From Sporosarcina sp. FSL W7-1349 (lineage in GTDB: Bacteria > Bacillota > Bacilli > Bacillales_A > Planococcaceae): a DNA stretch of 64,000 nt. A model generated the notes under the pieces. The model was not told the DNA's origin, made no database searches, and saw only the letters and a program-made list of their open reading frames with translations. Location of the stretch: NCBI RefSeq assembly GCF_038003045.1, contig NZ_JBBOOK010000002.1:310001-374000 (forward strand), read 5' to 3'. The translations under genes were made by a program, and so were the position numbers. Position 1 is the stretch's first letter. Each line of letters starts with the position of its first letter. Below are positions 49,347-58,300 of the stretch, in pieces.

Positions 49347-51377
49347 TTAATCGACCAATAACTCTCCCATTTCGCTTATTCTTGCAAATACCCCTATTTT
49401 CGGATGCATGAAACGATGTCTTTTGACCCCTATTTGTATTTCCGTCCCGGCGTGTGCCGTTCCAATCGTGATGCTGCCAGTCGGCCCCGTCTTGACAATC
49501 GTCTTCACATTATTCTTGGATCCCGTCTCTAACAAGGACACCTTGCCTCGGGCATTGATTTCCCCGCCTCGGACAAGCCCTTGCACGATAACATCCCTAC
49601 CGGCAGTCACCGAACAATGATACAAGCCTTTGGAAATCACCTCAATGTCGCCATTGCAATGCAAGACACTGTTGATGGCGTAGGGAATCGTCAAAATCGA
49701 TGTCGGTTCCGGCGTTTCCCCGTACAGCTCCACGAGTGTCCGCGCTTCCAAAATCAGTTGCTCGAGCCCTGCCATATCCCGAACATCCTGATTCAATGAG
49801 CTGATAAATGTGCCATAACACTTCTGCGCGATTTCCGTCCACTCCGACGTCAAGTCCTGTGTATGGTTTTTGACGTTTTGAATGAACACCCGATTTAATT
49901 CCTGAAAGGATGTGTATTTCTTCTCAAGCAACAGGCGGATGAGCAAATTTAATTCGGCCTCCTCGACGTCATCGCCCGTTTCCCCTCGGACTAAAAACAC
50001 TTGTTGGACGGCAGCCTGAATTTGTTCCATGTAAACTAGGATCTCTTTCAATTGAATTACAAGCTCTCCGATGATCAATTCCTCTTGGCCGACGATAACC
50101 GTGGACGAAAACACATTCCCTTTGACGAACGCGGATTTCATGGCATGGATGGTGGCCTTTGTCACCGTCCCCCCGACGTGCAGATTGCCGGATGCACGAA
50201 CGAACATTGATGGATGAACATTGCCGTCGATCCGGACATCCCCCTCAAACCGAATATTGCCACTCTCTAAGTTGATTTCACCGCGATGATGCAATTCGTG
50301 GTTTACGTCGATTTTCACGAACTTTCCTCTCCAATCCAATGTCGGCCTTCCCGAAATGACCGCTACAATATCCTGATCGATTTGCTTGGCATTCTTTCCG
50401 GTTCGAATGATTACGTCTTTCACCGGTTTCACCGGAATCACTTCCCCGAGGAGGCTCCGCCCCTCTTTACCAGGTATCGCTGCAATCTTCGTTGCGATGA
50501 TCTGACCTGCTTCCACATTCAAGATGGTCTTCATTTCACGGTAATCGACACGCTCGGTCTCCTCCGGCGTTTTGTCTTCATAGCGGATATGCACTTCCAG
50601 GTCTCCGTCCAATCCAGGAACGGGAAGATCCCCTTTGGCTACGATTGCTTCAAACGGCTCCAAGGCCTCCACCGCTTTTTTGATGGTTGGAAAGATGAGC
50701 CCTTGCTGGACACCCATTTCTTTCAACCGATCCACGATTTTCTGTGGCTCCAGATCATTATACGGTTCAGTCTCCTCGTCGGCCTCGATATACAGGACCG
50801 ATGCAAAATCGGTGTCCGCTAGCGTCCGTCTTAGCTTTTTTCCAGGCGTGAATGAAAGCAAGGCCAACATATCATGCTCAATCAGTTGAATGGAAAATTG
50901 CGGAGGGATCCATTCGTCATTAATTTTAACCTTCACTTCGTCTCCGGGCGTGATGATAACACGGTCCATCGTCCGTTGTTCATTAACATAGAGCCGGACG
51001 TTCGATGCCGGCCATAGAACGGGATACGTATCGCCATTAAAGACTGTGTCAACCCGTTTTTGATAGATTCGTGACTTGGACTCCGTTTTTTCGACTGCAA
51101 TGCCGATTCCTGTGTAATGTGGCGCCTCTCCTACGGCGGAGAGCAACGCCCGATCCAGTTCCTCTTCTATGTTCATCATTGCGTGTGGAATGGTGGAATG
51201 TTCTACAATTTGAGATACATTCACCTCCGCCAGTGTCTTTCGAAGACCAAAAAGGGTTCTGCCTGGATTGGATATGACTTCGATGTGCACATCTTCCATT
51301 TGCAGAGCCAGGATGGATAACGCCAGTTGCACGGCTTCTTCAATCGTTTCCGCCTTGACCGTAATGGACTTCCCCAT
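49347..51377 (-). CDS. FapA-family (DUF342) protein with Jag-N-like domain
   Basis: 676 residues. The N-terminus (about 1-55, SITVKAETIEEAVQLALSIL then GRTLFGLRKTLAEV) resembles the Jag N-terminal domain. The DUF342/FapA core follows, with repeated beta-helix-like turns (NIRFEGDVRIDGNVHPSMFVRASGNLHVGG and VTAGRDVIVQGLVRGGEINARGKVS) and a helical insert (about 430-560). FapA proteins influence surface structures, motility or cell shape in several bacteria, and their biochemistry is poorly known. AGGTGG stands 6 bases before ATG 51377. Single gene, no flagellar neighbours. Confidence 0.85.
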   Translation of the reverse strand: MGKSITVKAETIEEAVQLALSILALQMEDVHIEVISNPGRTLFGLRKTLAEVNVSQIVEHSTIPHAMMNIEEELDRALLSAVGEAPHYTGIGIAVEKTESKSRIYQKRVDTVFNGDTYPVLWPASNVRLYVNEQRTMDRVIITPGDEVKVKINDEWIPPQFSIQLIEHDMLALLSFTPGKKLRRTLADTDFASVLYIEADEETEPYNDLEPQKIVDRLKEMGVQQGLIFPTIKKAVEALEPFEAIVAKGDLPVPGLDGDLEVHIRYEDKTPEETERVDYREMKTILNVEAGQIIATKIAAIPGKEGRSLLGEVIPVKPVKDVIIRTGKNAKQIDQDIVAVISGRPTLDWRGKFVKIDVNHELHHRGEINLESGNIRFEGDVRIDGNVHPSMFVRASGNLHVGGTVTKATIHAMKSAFVKGNVFSSTVIVGQEELIIGELVIQLKEILVYMEQIQAAVQQVFLVRGETGDDVEEAELNLLIRLLLEKKYTSFQELNRVFIQNVKNHTQDLTSEWTEIAQKCYGTFISSLNQDVRDMAGLEQLILEARTLVELYGETPEPTSILTIPYAINSVLHCNGDIEVISKGLYHCSVTAGRDVIVQGLVRGGEINARGKVSLLETGSKNNVKTIVKTGPTGSITIGTAHAGTEIQIGVKRHRFMHPKIGVFARISEMGELLVD

Positions 51378-51492
51378 GTCTTCCCACCTCACTTCTACGC
51401 TAATCTGAACACACCTTTCATTCTTTTCTATGTATTTTTATTCTATCATATCCTATGTACTTTTCTAATTATTAGCACAACTTTCATCCTAA

Positions 51493-51533
51493 AAAAAGAA
51501 CCATTCCGCATAATTGCAGAGTGGTTCTTTTCT
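51493..51533 (-). terminator. terminator of the siderophore operon
   Basis: On the minus strand AAGAACCA and TGGTTCTT are separated by an 18-base loop and followed by TTTTT. Confidence 0.7.
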
Positions 51534-51539
51534 CCCTTA

Positions 51540-52517
51540 TTATAGAGCAGCTTCGACTTCTTTAACCATTTCTTTCATGGATTTCAAGCCGCCACCGGAT
51601 AGGTACCAATATTCACCGTTCAAGTAAATCATTTTATCGTTTTGGAACGCATTGGTCTTTTTCACAAGATCATTCTCGATGGAATCCTTGGCACTAGCAC
51701 CTTCGCTGACTGCCGCGTCACGGTCGATTACAAATAGGACATCCGGATTTTGTTCTAAAATGTACTCAAATGTAATGTTTTGTCCGTGAGTGGAAACTTC
51801 AATTTTTTCGTCAGCCGGTTTAAAACCGAATACATCGTGGATAATACCGAAACGGGAATTCGGGCCGTATGCACTTACTTTTCCTTCTGTCCCAAGGATG
51901 ATCAATGCTTTTTTGTCAGACTCTGCAGTTTTTTCGCTAATCGCTGCAATTTGCTCATCAATCTCTGCCAGCTCTGCGTTCATTTCATCTTCTTTGTTGA
52001 AGATTTCAGCAAGAGTACCCATGTTCTTTTTAAATGAATCCATGTAATGCGCAGTGTCAACACCAACGAAAATCGTTGGCGCAATTTCAGTGAATTGATC
52101 GTATAGTTCCGATTGACGTCCAGAAATCAAAATTAGATCCGGTTTCATCGCATGAATCGCTTCAAAATCCGGTTCTTTCAAGCTGCCAACATTCACATAT
52201 TTGTCATCGTCGTATTTTGAAAGGTATCCAGGGACGTTGGCGCGTGGCAAACCAGCCACTTCCACTCCAAGCTCATCCAATGTATCTAGTGCTCCGAAAT
52301 CAAAGACGACCACTTTTTCAGGATTTTTGGCAACAGCTGTTTCTCCCAATTCGTGAGTGATGGTCAATGTTTCATTTTCTGCAGCTGGCTCACTTTGCTC
52401 GCTTTGTTCATTATTTTCGTTGGCTGTTGAGCTTTCCGGTGTTTCTTCCTTTGACCCGCAAGCTACAAGTAAAGCCATAAGGGCGAACATCATTAAGGCG
52501 ATTGAAAATTTCTTCAT
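51540..52517 (-). CDS. yclQ: iron-siderophore substrate-binding lipoprotein (YclQ-like)
   Basis: 325 residues. Lipoprotein signal with lipobox LLVAC (Cys20), an acidic linker (about 24-48), then a two-lobe periplasmic-binding fold of the FeuA/YclQ type (PEKVVVFDFGALDTLDELGVEV, MKPDLILISGRQSELYDQF). Bacillus subtilis YclQ captures petrobactin, and the gene order here matches. Siderophore choice is inferred from the homologue. Last gene of the operon, 56 bp after the ATPase. Confidence 0.9.
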   Translation of the reverse strand: MKKFSIALMMFALMALLVACGSKEETPESSTANENNEQSEQSEPAAENETLTITHELGETAVAKNPEKVVVFDFGALDTLDELGVEVAGLPRANVPGYLSKYDDDKYVNVGSLKEPDFEAIHAMKPDLILISGRQSELYDQFTEIAPTIFVGVDTAHYMDSFKKNMGTLAEIFNKEDEMNAELAEIDEQIAAISEKTAESDKKALIILGTEGKVSAYGPNSRFGIIHDVFGFKPADEKIEVSTHGQNITFEYILEQNPDVLFVIDRDAAVSEGASAKDSIENDLVKKTNAFQNDKMIYLNGEYWYLSGGGLKSMKEMVKEVEAAL

Positions 52518-52573
52518 CAGTTTCCATCCTTTTTCTTTAAGAATTAGTTTTCATTTTTAATATACACGGTTAC

Positions 52574-53335
52574 TCACGAATTAAAGTACACACAAATTCG
52601 ACAGTTATTCATTTTTTTGATCGGAATTTCCATGTCATAGATCTCTCTCAAGGCATCCGAGTCGATGATTTCGTGGGTCAAACCATCTTTGACGACGCGC
52701 CCGTCTTTCAACGCAACAATCCGGTCCGAATAAACGGAAGCGAAGTTGATGTCATGCAGGACGATGACGACCGTTTTCCCTAAGTCATCCACAAGCCTTC
52801 TCAAGATCTTCATGATTTGCACGGAATGTTTCATATCCAGGTTGTTGAGCGGTTCATCCAATAAAATATAATCGGTGTCCTGAGCGATCGTCATGGCGAT
52901 GAATGCACGCTGGCGCTGTCCGCCCGACAACTCATCCATATAACTGTGCTGCATATCCATCAGTTCCATATAATCCATCGCCTGATCGACGATGCGGATA
53001 TCTTCCGCTGTCAATCTCCCTTTTGAGTGTGGGAATCGTCCGAAGGAAACGAGTTCCCGGATTGTCAGGCGAACATTCATGAAGTTGGACTGCTTTAAAA
53101 TCGAAACCCTTTTGGAGAAGTCGTTCGATTTCATTTTCCGGACATTGTCGTTGTCTACCAGCACTTCTCCGGTATCCGCATCCAGGAGACGGCTAACCAT
53201 TGAAAGGAGTGTCGACTTCCCTGCCCCATTCGGTCCGATGAAAGACGTGATCTTCCCTCGATGAATATTGACGGACACCTTTTCAACGACCGCTTTTTTT
53301 CCATAAAACTTCGATAGTTCCCGGACTTGGATCAT
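52574..53335 (-). CDS. yclP: iron-siderophore ABC transporter ATPase (YclP-like)
   Basis: 253 residues. Walker A FIGPNGAGKSTLLS, signature ELSGGQRQRAFIAMTIAQ, Walker B YILLDEPLNNLD and the H-loop VLHDINFAS. The ATG overlaps the yclO stop codon (ATGA), setting the start at 53335 and ruling out a longer in-frame extension. It powers siderophore import with YclN and YclO. Confidence 0.93.
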   Translation of the reverse strand: MIQVRELSKFYGKKAVVEKVSVNIHRGKITSFIGPNGAGKSTLLSMVSRLLDADTGEVLVDNDNVRKMKSNDFSKRVSILKQSNFMNVRLTIRELVSFGRFPHSKGRLTAEDIRIVDQAMDYMELMDMQHSYMDELSGGQRQRAFIAMTIAQDTDYILLDEPLNNLDMKHSVQIMKILRRLVDDLGKTVVIVLHDINFASVYSDRIVALKDGRVVKDGLTHEIIDSDALREIYDMEIPIKKMNNCRICVYFNS

Positions 53336-54282
53336 GTGGATCGACTCTCCTTCAATAATAGATAGATGAAATAAACGCCGCCGATGAAGTTGATGATGAC
53401 ACTGAGTGTCGTGGAAAAGGTGAAGACCCGTTCGACGACCCATTGCCCACCGACTAGGGCGATTACACTCATGACAGAGGCACCGATAATTAGAATGGAA
53501 TGCTTATATGTTTTGAAAAATTGATAAGAAAGATTCGCGACGATCAAACCGAAAAACGTGATCGGTCCAACAAGCGCAGTGGATACCGATATGAGCACCG
53601 CGGATAGGATGAGCATCATCTTAACGACTTTGTCATAGGAAACGCCAAGATTGATGGCCGTATCTCTTCCAAGTGAAAGAACATCGAGTTCATCCATCGA
53701 ACGCCATCCGATGACAAGGGCGATTGCGACAAAGCCAAGTGCCCACCAGACCAGTTCCCCGCTGACGTTATTGAAGCTCGCAAACATTTTATCTTGCACC
53801 CGTAAAAACTCGTTCGGATCGATCAATACTTGCAGGAACGTCGAGATACTACCGAAGAACGTTCCGACGATGATACCGACCAACAGCAAGAAGTAGATCG
53901 GCTGTCTGCCCGACTTGAACAGGAAACGATACAAGAGAAGCGCAAATACGATCATGGTCGCCACGGACAAGATGAAATTCACATGTTTATTGACGACCGT
54001 CACATGCCCCGAACCGAGGAAGAAGATGACGACGGTTTGCAATAAAAGATAGAGTGAATCGAGTCCCATGATGCTCGGCGTCAAGATCCGATTATGAGTG
54101 ATTGTCTGGAAGATGACAGTCGAGTAGGCAATCGCAACACCTGTGATAACCATCGCTAACACCTTGATGCCCCGACGCGGTAACGCATAGTCAAAGCTTC
54201 CATTCAATCCTTGAAACAGGTAGAGACCACAAAAAACGGCCGCAAAAACTGTTAATAATAGTATTTTCGTTGAGTTACGCAT
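53332..54282 (-). CDS. yclO: iron-siderophore ABC permease (YclO-like)
   Basis: 316 residues, about nine membrane helices of the FecCD family, with the coupling segment SLGRDTAINLGVSYDKVVKMMLILSAVLI and GPITFFGLIVANLSYQFFK. AGGAGGAAGG precedes ATG 54282, which overlaps the end of yclN by 8 bp. Partner of YclN. Confidence 0.92.
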   Translation of the reverse strand: MRNSTKILLLTVFAAVFCGLYLFQGLNGSFDYALPRRGIKVLAMVITGVAIAYSTVIFQTITHNRILTPSIMGLDSLYLLLQTVVIFFLGSGHVTVVNKHVNFILSVATMIVFALLLYRFLFKSGRQPIYFLLLVGIIVGTFFGSISTFLQVLIDPNEFLRVQDKMFASFNNVSGELVWWALGFVAIALVIGWRSMDELDVLSLGRDTAINLGVSYDKVVKMMLILSAVLISVSTALVGPITFFGLIVANLSYQFFKTYKHSILIIGASVMSVIALVGGQWVVERVFTFSTTLSVIINFIGGVYFIYLLLKESRST

Positions 54283-55225
54283 ACGCCTTCCTCCTAAACA
54301 GCAAGTAGAGGAAGATCGCACTGCCGATAACGCCGACCATCAAGCTGATGGAAATCTCGTACGGATAAATGAGGATCCGTCCGAGTATGTCACAGATGAG
54401 CAAGAAAATCGCGCCGAGCAACGCCGTATGCGGCAAGGTTTTCTGTAAATGATCTCCTTTGAAAATCGAAACGATATTCGGAATGATCAGTCCTAAAAAC
54501 GGAATCATGCCGACGGTCAACACAACAGTTGTCGTAATGAGCGCCACCAAGATCAATCCAATATTGACAATCCGTTTATAAGCGAGACCGAGGTTTTTGG
54601 AAAAGTCCTCTCCCATCCCCGCAACCGTAAAGCGGTTCGCATACAAATACGTAATGATAAGCACCGGTATGCTTATGTATAGAAGTTCGTAACGTCCCTT
54701 CATGATCATCGAGAAATCGCCCTGTAACCAAGCCGACATGTTTTGGATCACATTCGCTTTATAAGCGAAGAACGTAGTGATCGACGACAAGATATTCCCG
54801 AACATCAACCCGACGAGTGGAATGAAAATCGCGTCCTTGAACTTGATACGGTCCAAGATTTGCATGAACAACAGCGTGCCGGCAAGCGCAAATGCAAAGG
54901 CGACAACCATTTTCTCTAGTGTCGAGGCGTTTGCGAACAATAGCATCGAAACCAAAATTCCGAGCCGCGTCGCGTCCAATGTACCAGCTGTTGTCGGTGA
55001 AACGAACTTATTTCGGCTCAACTGCTGCATAATAAGACCTGCGATACTCATCCCCGCTCCGGCGAGCAGAATGGCAACAAGTCTTGGCAAACGGCTGATT
55101 AAAAATATCTCCGTCTCTTCCGACTGGAAATCTAGCAGATCCATCGGTGAAATATGGCTCACTCCTACGAAAAGAGATAGGAATGATAGGATGATTAAAG
55201 CGATGATCAAGTAACGTTTCTTCAT
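54275..55225 (-). CDS. yclN: iron-siderophore ABC permease (YclN-like)
   Basis: 316 residues, FecCD family. Seen: AGAGMSIAGLIMQQLSRNKFVSPTTAGTLDATRLG in the second helix pair, a coupling loop in MGEDFSKNLGLAYKRIVN and GMIPFLGLIIPNIV. First gene of yclNOPQ. GGGGATCTT lies before ATG 55225; an in-frame ATG at 55252 is upstream of that site. It has a promoter with two Fur boxes, so the operon should be expressed in iron shortage. Confidence 0.92.
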   Translation of the reverse strand: MKKRYLIIALIILSFLSLFVGVSHISPMDLLDFQSEETEIFLISRLPRLVAILLAGAGMSIAGLIMQQLSRNKFVSPTTAGTLDATRLGILVSMLLFANASTLEKMVVAFAFALAGTLLFMQILDRIKFKDAIFIPLVGLMFGNILSSITTFFAYKANVIQNMSAWLQGDFSMIMKGRYELLYISIPVLIITYLYANRFTVAGMGEDFSKNLGLAYKRIVNIGLILVALITTTVVLTVGMIPFLGLIIPNIVSIFKGDHLQKTLPHTALLGAIFLLICDILGRILIYPYEISISLMVGVIGSAIFLYLLFRRKAYA

Positions 55226-55266
55226 AAGATCCCCGGTATCGTTTATTTGCACCCGACTTCAATAAA

Positions 55267-55281
55267 TGAAAATGATTATCA
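55267..55281. promoter_or_regulatory. Fur box 1 of the ycl operon
   Basis: TGAAAATGATTATCA, 14 of 15 matches to TGATAATNATTATCA, around the transcription start of yclNOPQ. Confidence 0.8.
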
Positions 55282-55296
55282 GTCGACTGTAACCTA

Positions 55297-55324
55297 ATTA
55301 TATCATGTCAGAAAAACGTGTCAA
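55297..55324 (-). promoter_or_regulatory. sigma-A promoter of yclNOPQ
   Basis: On the minus strand a perfect TTGACA (55319-55324), 16-bp spacer and a perfect TATAAT (55297-55302), set between two Fur boxes. Confidence 0.85.
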
Positions 55325-55332
55325 TCCATAAT

Positions 55333-55347
55333 TGAAAATGATTATCA
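55333..55347. promoter_or_regulatory. Fur box 2 of the ycl operon
   Basis: An identical TGAAAATGATTATCA upstream of the -35 box. Two boxes around one promoter suggest tight iron repression. Confidence 0.8.
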
Positions 55348-55518
55348 TTGATTATAGCCTTGATTTGTTTCTTTGAGAGGGGAATCGCTTCAAGTCAATA
55401 CAGTAGAGGCGGAGAATAATTATGCCAAGTTTATGACATTTATTAATGAATAGTAGGACGGCTAGGGAGGCCGCCTTATCCTATCTTTCATGATAAATAA
55501 TCAGTATCCTTCCATAGA

Positions 55519-55549
55519 AAAACGCCGGCGCAATGGGCCGGCGTTTCAT
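55519..55549 (-). terminator. terminator of the lipoprotein gene
   Basis: On the minus strand AAACGCCGGC and GCCGGCGTTTTT with a short loop. From 55350 to 55518 no gene is seen. Confidence 0.8.
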
Positions 55550-55554
55550 TTCAT

Positions 55555-56484
55555 TTATTGTGCGACTTCTTGTGATTCCATCGCTTCCGTAATGTCTACA
55601 GCGTTGTCCAGGACATCTTGTGGAACATCGATTTTATCGATTTCATTGATTTGGCTGATGATCGACTTCATCTGTTGGATAATGTGCATTTCTTGACCTT
55701 CTACGGCCATCGTCATGTCCATATCCATATTGAATGCGTTCGTTTGGAATGTCTCCTTATCAATGAAAATCTCGAAATTCAAACTTTTGACGTTCATGTT
55801 TTCCATCAATTCAGCTTCTTCCTCACCCATCTCCATACCCGCTGGCATGCTGTCCGCGATTGCTTTCTTCATCAAGCTGTTGAATTTTTCGCCCTCCGCG
55901 GAAAGAGTCAAGATGAACTCATCGTCAGTCTGCTCGAACTGGAAGTCGTCCGTGAACTCTTTGAACATTTCCATGTCTGGAGTCGGATCCGTTCCGCCTC
56001 CCATTTGTTCCATCATATCGTCCGACATTTCTTTCGGGAATTTCAGCCATTGCTCAGATTCAGGATCAAACATGAAGAATCCTGCGTCTGTCATGTAAAT
56101 TTCTGTAGCCATGGCACCTTGCTCACCCATGTCCATGTTCATCTTTTGATACATGGCAAGCGGCTCCATGATCATGTCCATATCCATCTTGATCTTGCTA
56201 TCCATCTTCAAGTCTTCGCTAGGAACCTCGATTTTCTGTTGGATGTCCATTTTGGCGTGCATGCTCTTCAAATCTTCAGAAGCTTCCATCGCCTTCTCAT
56301 AGACTTCCATAGCCGTCAGCTCGCTTTGCTCATCGGCCTCCTCATTCGCTTCCTTGTCAGTTTCCTCATTTGTATTCGGTTCCGGATCTGCAGGAGTCTC
56401 CGTTTTCGGTGTCGCCGTCGAATTACATGCGCTTAAAGCTAGTGCCAACATGACGATGGCCAGCCCTTTCAACCAATTTTTCAA
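55555..56484 (-). CDS. methionine-rich lipoprotein (DUF6612-like)
   Basis: 309 residues. Lipobox LALSAC (Cys20), an acidic linker (about 25-55), then a domain of about 240 residues with alternating KMDMDM / MDMGEQG strands, of the LolA/LppX-like DUF6612 type that folds as a curved beta sheet. Methionine is unusually common (KIKMDMDMIMEPLAMYQKMN). Function unknown; the fold family often handles lipids. Single gene with its own terminator. Confidence 0.8.
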   Translation of the reverse strand: MKNWLKGLAIVMLALALSACNSTATPKTETPADPEPNTNEETDKEANEEADEQSELTAMEVYEKAMEASEDLKSMHAKMDIQQKIEVPSEDLKMDSKIKMDMDMIMEPLAMYQKMNMDMGEQGAMATEIYMTDAGFFMFDPESEQWLKFPKEMSDDMMEQMGGGTDPTPDMEMFKEFTDDFQFEQTDDEFILTLSAEGEKFNSLMKKAIADSMPAGMEMGEEEAELMENMNVKSLNFEIFIDKETFQTNAFNMDMDMTMAVEGQEMHIIQQMKSIISQINEIDKIDVPQDVLDNAVDITEAMESQEVAQ

Positions 56485-56703
56485 ATCTACTCCACCCTTT
56501 CTAAACTATTTACAGCTCTCTCATTCATACGGTCCTGCCGACGAAGAGTTCCATCTTTTTTGCAGAATTTCATTTTTGAATCAAACGTCTTATTCATATC
56601 CCTTAAGCCATTCGACGTACTCTTACCTCCTATGGAAAGTCTGGTTTAACCTCGAAAAGGATTGGGTATACTTCTATTATCCCACCACCTTTCTCTTTAA
56701 GTG

Positions 56704-56741
56704 AAAACTGCACCCCATTCAGAATAGGGTGCAGCTTTTTT
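56704..56741. terminator. terminator of hflX
   Basis: AAAACTGCACCC (56704-56715) pairs with GGGTGCAGCTTTTTT, one mismatch, with T-runs on both strands. Its right end overlaps the hflX stop codon. Confidence 0.75.
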
Positions 56742-58011
56742 AATGGCTGATAATAAATTCCTCGAAACGCTCTCGTTCCATGATATCCATCTCCACGGTC
56801 AACAGTGTGCCGTCCTCTTCATATTCCGTATTTTTCACAGTCGCTTTGTCGTTCAAATAGGCGACGACATCTCCCCGTTCAAACGGAACGAGCAATTTAC
56901 AGGTGACATATTGTTCAAAGATCTTTTTCTTGATCAAACTGATCAGCTCTTCAAGACCCGCTTCCTCTTTCGCTGAAATCCAAACGCTGTCGCCCCGGAC
57001 TTCCGGATAGGGAATATTGGCTAGATCTGCTTTATTGTACACCTTCAACGTTTCCACATTTTCCACCCCAACATCGTGAAGTGTGTCATTGGTCACATTC
57101 ATCATGAATTGGTACTCCGCATTCGACACATCCACGACATGTAAAAGCAGATCAGCGTCCCGCGCTTCCTCCAATGTTGAGCGGAATGCTTTCACGAGAT
57201 GATGCGGCAATTTCGAAACGAATCCGACTGTATCCGTCAAGATGAATTGTTTATTATCAATAAGCTTCACTCTCCGGACGGATGTATCCAGTGTCGCAAA
57301 GAGCATGTCTTCCTCAAATACCTGTTTCGCATGCTCCGGATCCATTTTGGCGAGCAATTTGTTCATCAACGTGGATTTCCCCGCGTTCGTATAGCCGACG
57401 ATGGAAACGACTGGCGTTCCGCTCTTTTTCCTCTGCTTGCGCTGGGTTTCGCGCTGGTCCTTCATTTGCTCCAAATCCCGGCGCAGTTTGGCGATCTGGT
57501 CTTCGATTTTCCGGCGGTCGAGCTCCAATTTCGTCTCCCCGGCCCCTTTATTCTGGAAACCGCCGCCCGTCCCGCCCCCTTGCCGGCTAAGGGATGCACG
57601 CAACCCGACCAGACGCGGCAACGTATATTGCAGCTGCGCCAGCTCGACCTGCATTCGAGACTCTTTCGTCCGGGCCCGTCTCGCGAAAATATCGAGGATG
57701 AGCATCGTCCGGTCGATCACTTTACATTCCAGCTCCTGCTCCATATTACGAATTTGGGATGGCGTCAGTTCATCATTGAAAATGACAAGGTTAGCATCGG
57801 TTTCCTCATATAAATGCCGAATCTCTCCAACTTTCCCCTTGCCGACGTATAAAGAAGGATGGCGTCTTTCTAAATTTTGCGTCACCATCCCGACAACTTC
57901 TACATCAATCGCTTCCGCCAAATTTTTCAATTCTTCCATTGTATAATCGAAATGCTCGTCAGTTTGCTCATGGACTCCGACAAGGATTGCGTATTCCACC
58001 AATATATCCAT
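56740..58011 (-). CDS. hflX: ribosome-associated GTPase HflX
   Basis: 423 residues. An N-terminal HflX domain with NLERRHPSLYVGKGKVGEI is followed by the glycine-rich linker SRQGGGTGGGFQNKGAGETKLELDRR, a coiled coil and the G domain: G1 GYTNAGKSTL, G3 DTVGFV, G4 NKAD. HflX binds the 50S subunit, splits stalled ribosomes after heat stress and may act on antibiotic-stalled ones. GAAGGGG precedes ATG 58011; an in-frame ATG at 58071 is upstream of it. A TnpB element sits in its upstream region. Confidence 0.94.
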   Translation of the reverse strand: MDILVEYAILVGVHEQTDEHFDYTMEELKNLAEAIDVEVVGMVTQNLERRHPSLYVGKGKVGEIRHLYEETDANLVIFNDELTPSQIRNMEQELECKVIDRTMLILDIFARRARTKESRMQVELAQLQYTLPRLVGLRASLSRQGGGTGGGFQNKGAGETKLELDRRKIEDQIAKLRRDLEQMKDQRETQRKQRKKSGTPVVSIVGYTNAGKSTLMNKLLAKMDPEHAKQVFEEDMLFATLDTSVRRVKLIDNKQFILTDTVGFVSKLPHHLVKAFRSTLEEARDADLLLHVVDVSNAEYQFMMNVTNDTLHDVGVENVETLKVYNKADLANIPYPEVRGDSVWISAKEEAGLEELISLIKKKIFEQYVTCKLLVPFERGDVVAYLNDKATVKNTEYEEDGTLLTVEMDIMERERFEEFIISH

Positions 58012-58177
58012 CCTACGACCCCTTCCGGAAAAGATGCTATTTCCTATCTTACCATATCCTTTCATTTTCAAAACGTGCTCTTATCCGTAGAAAGCGCTCT
58101 TTTCCATCTGTACGCATAATTTCATTTGAATGAAACCTCCTATTAGCGGAATTCCATTGCTTCAAATGATAGCATGT

Positions 58178-58300
58178 GTGAACCTCTCATCACTAAAGTG
58201 ACGAGCTTCTTGGGTAGTAGATGCTTTTGTCAGCCATCTAAATTGACCAAGCTCAAAGGGGTGAACCCTCCCCGTGTGTTATTAATTCGCCAGCTTGAGC
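58178..58300 (-). ncRNA. predicted omega RNA (reRNA) of TnpB
   Basis: TnpB systems use an RNA made from the 3' end of tnpB through the right end of the element, with a guide of about 16 bases just outside. Here it would contain the folded stretch 58186-58281, and the guide would be ACATGCTATCATTTGA (58177 to 58162 on the minus strand). Predicted from position and hairpin only. Confidence 0.45.

Noticed and set aside
55618..56436. Plus-strand 272-codon frame opposite the lipoprotein gene
   Set aside because: His/Leu/Phe-rich antisense of Met/Asp/Glu codons; the minus strand has a lipobox and terminator.
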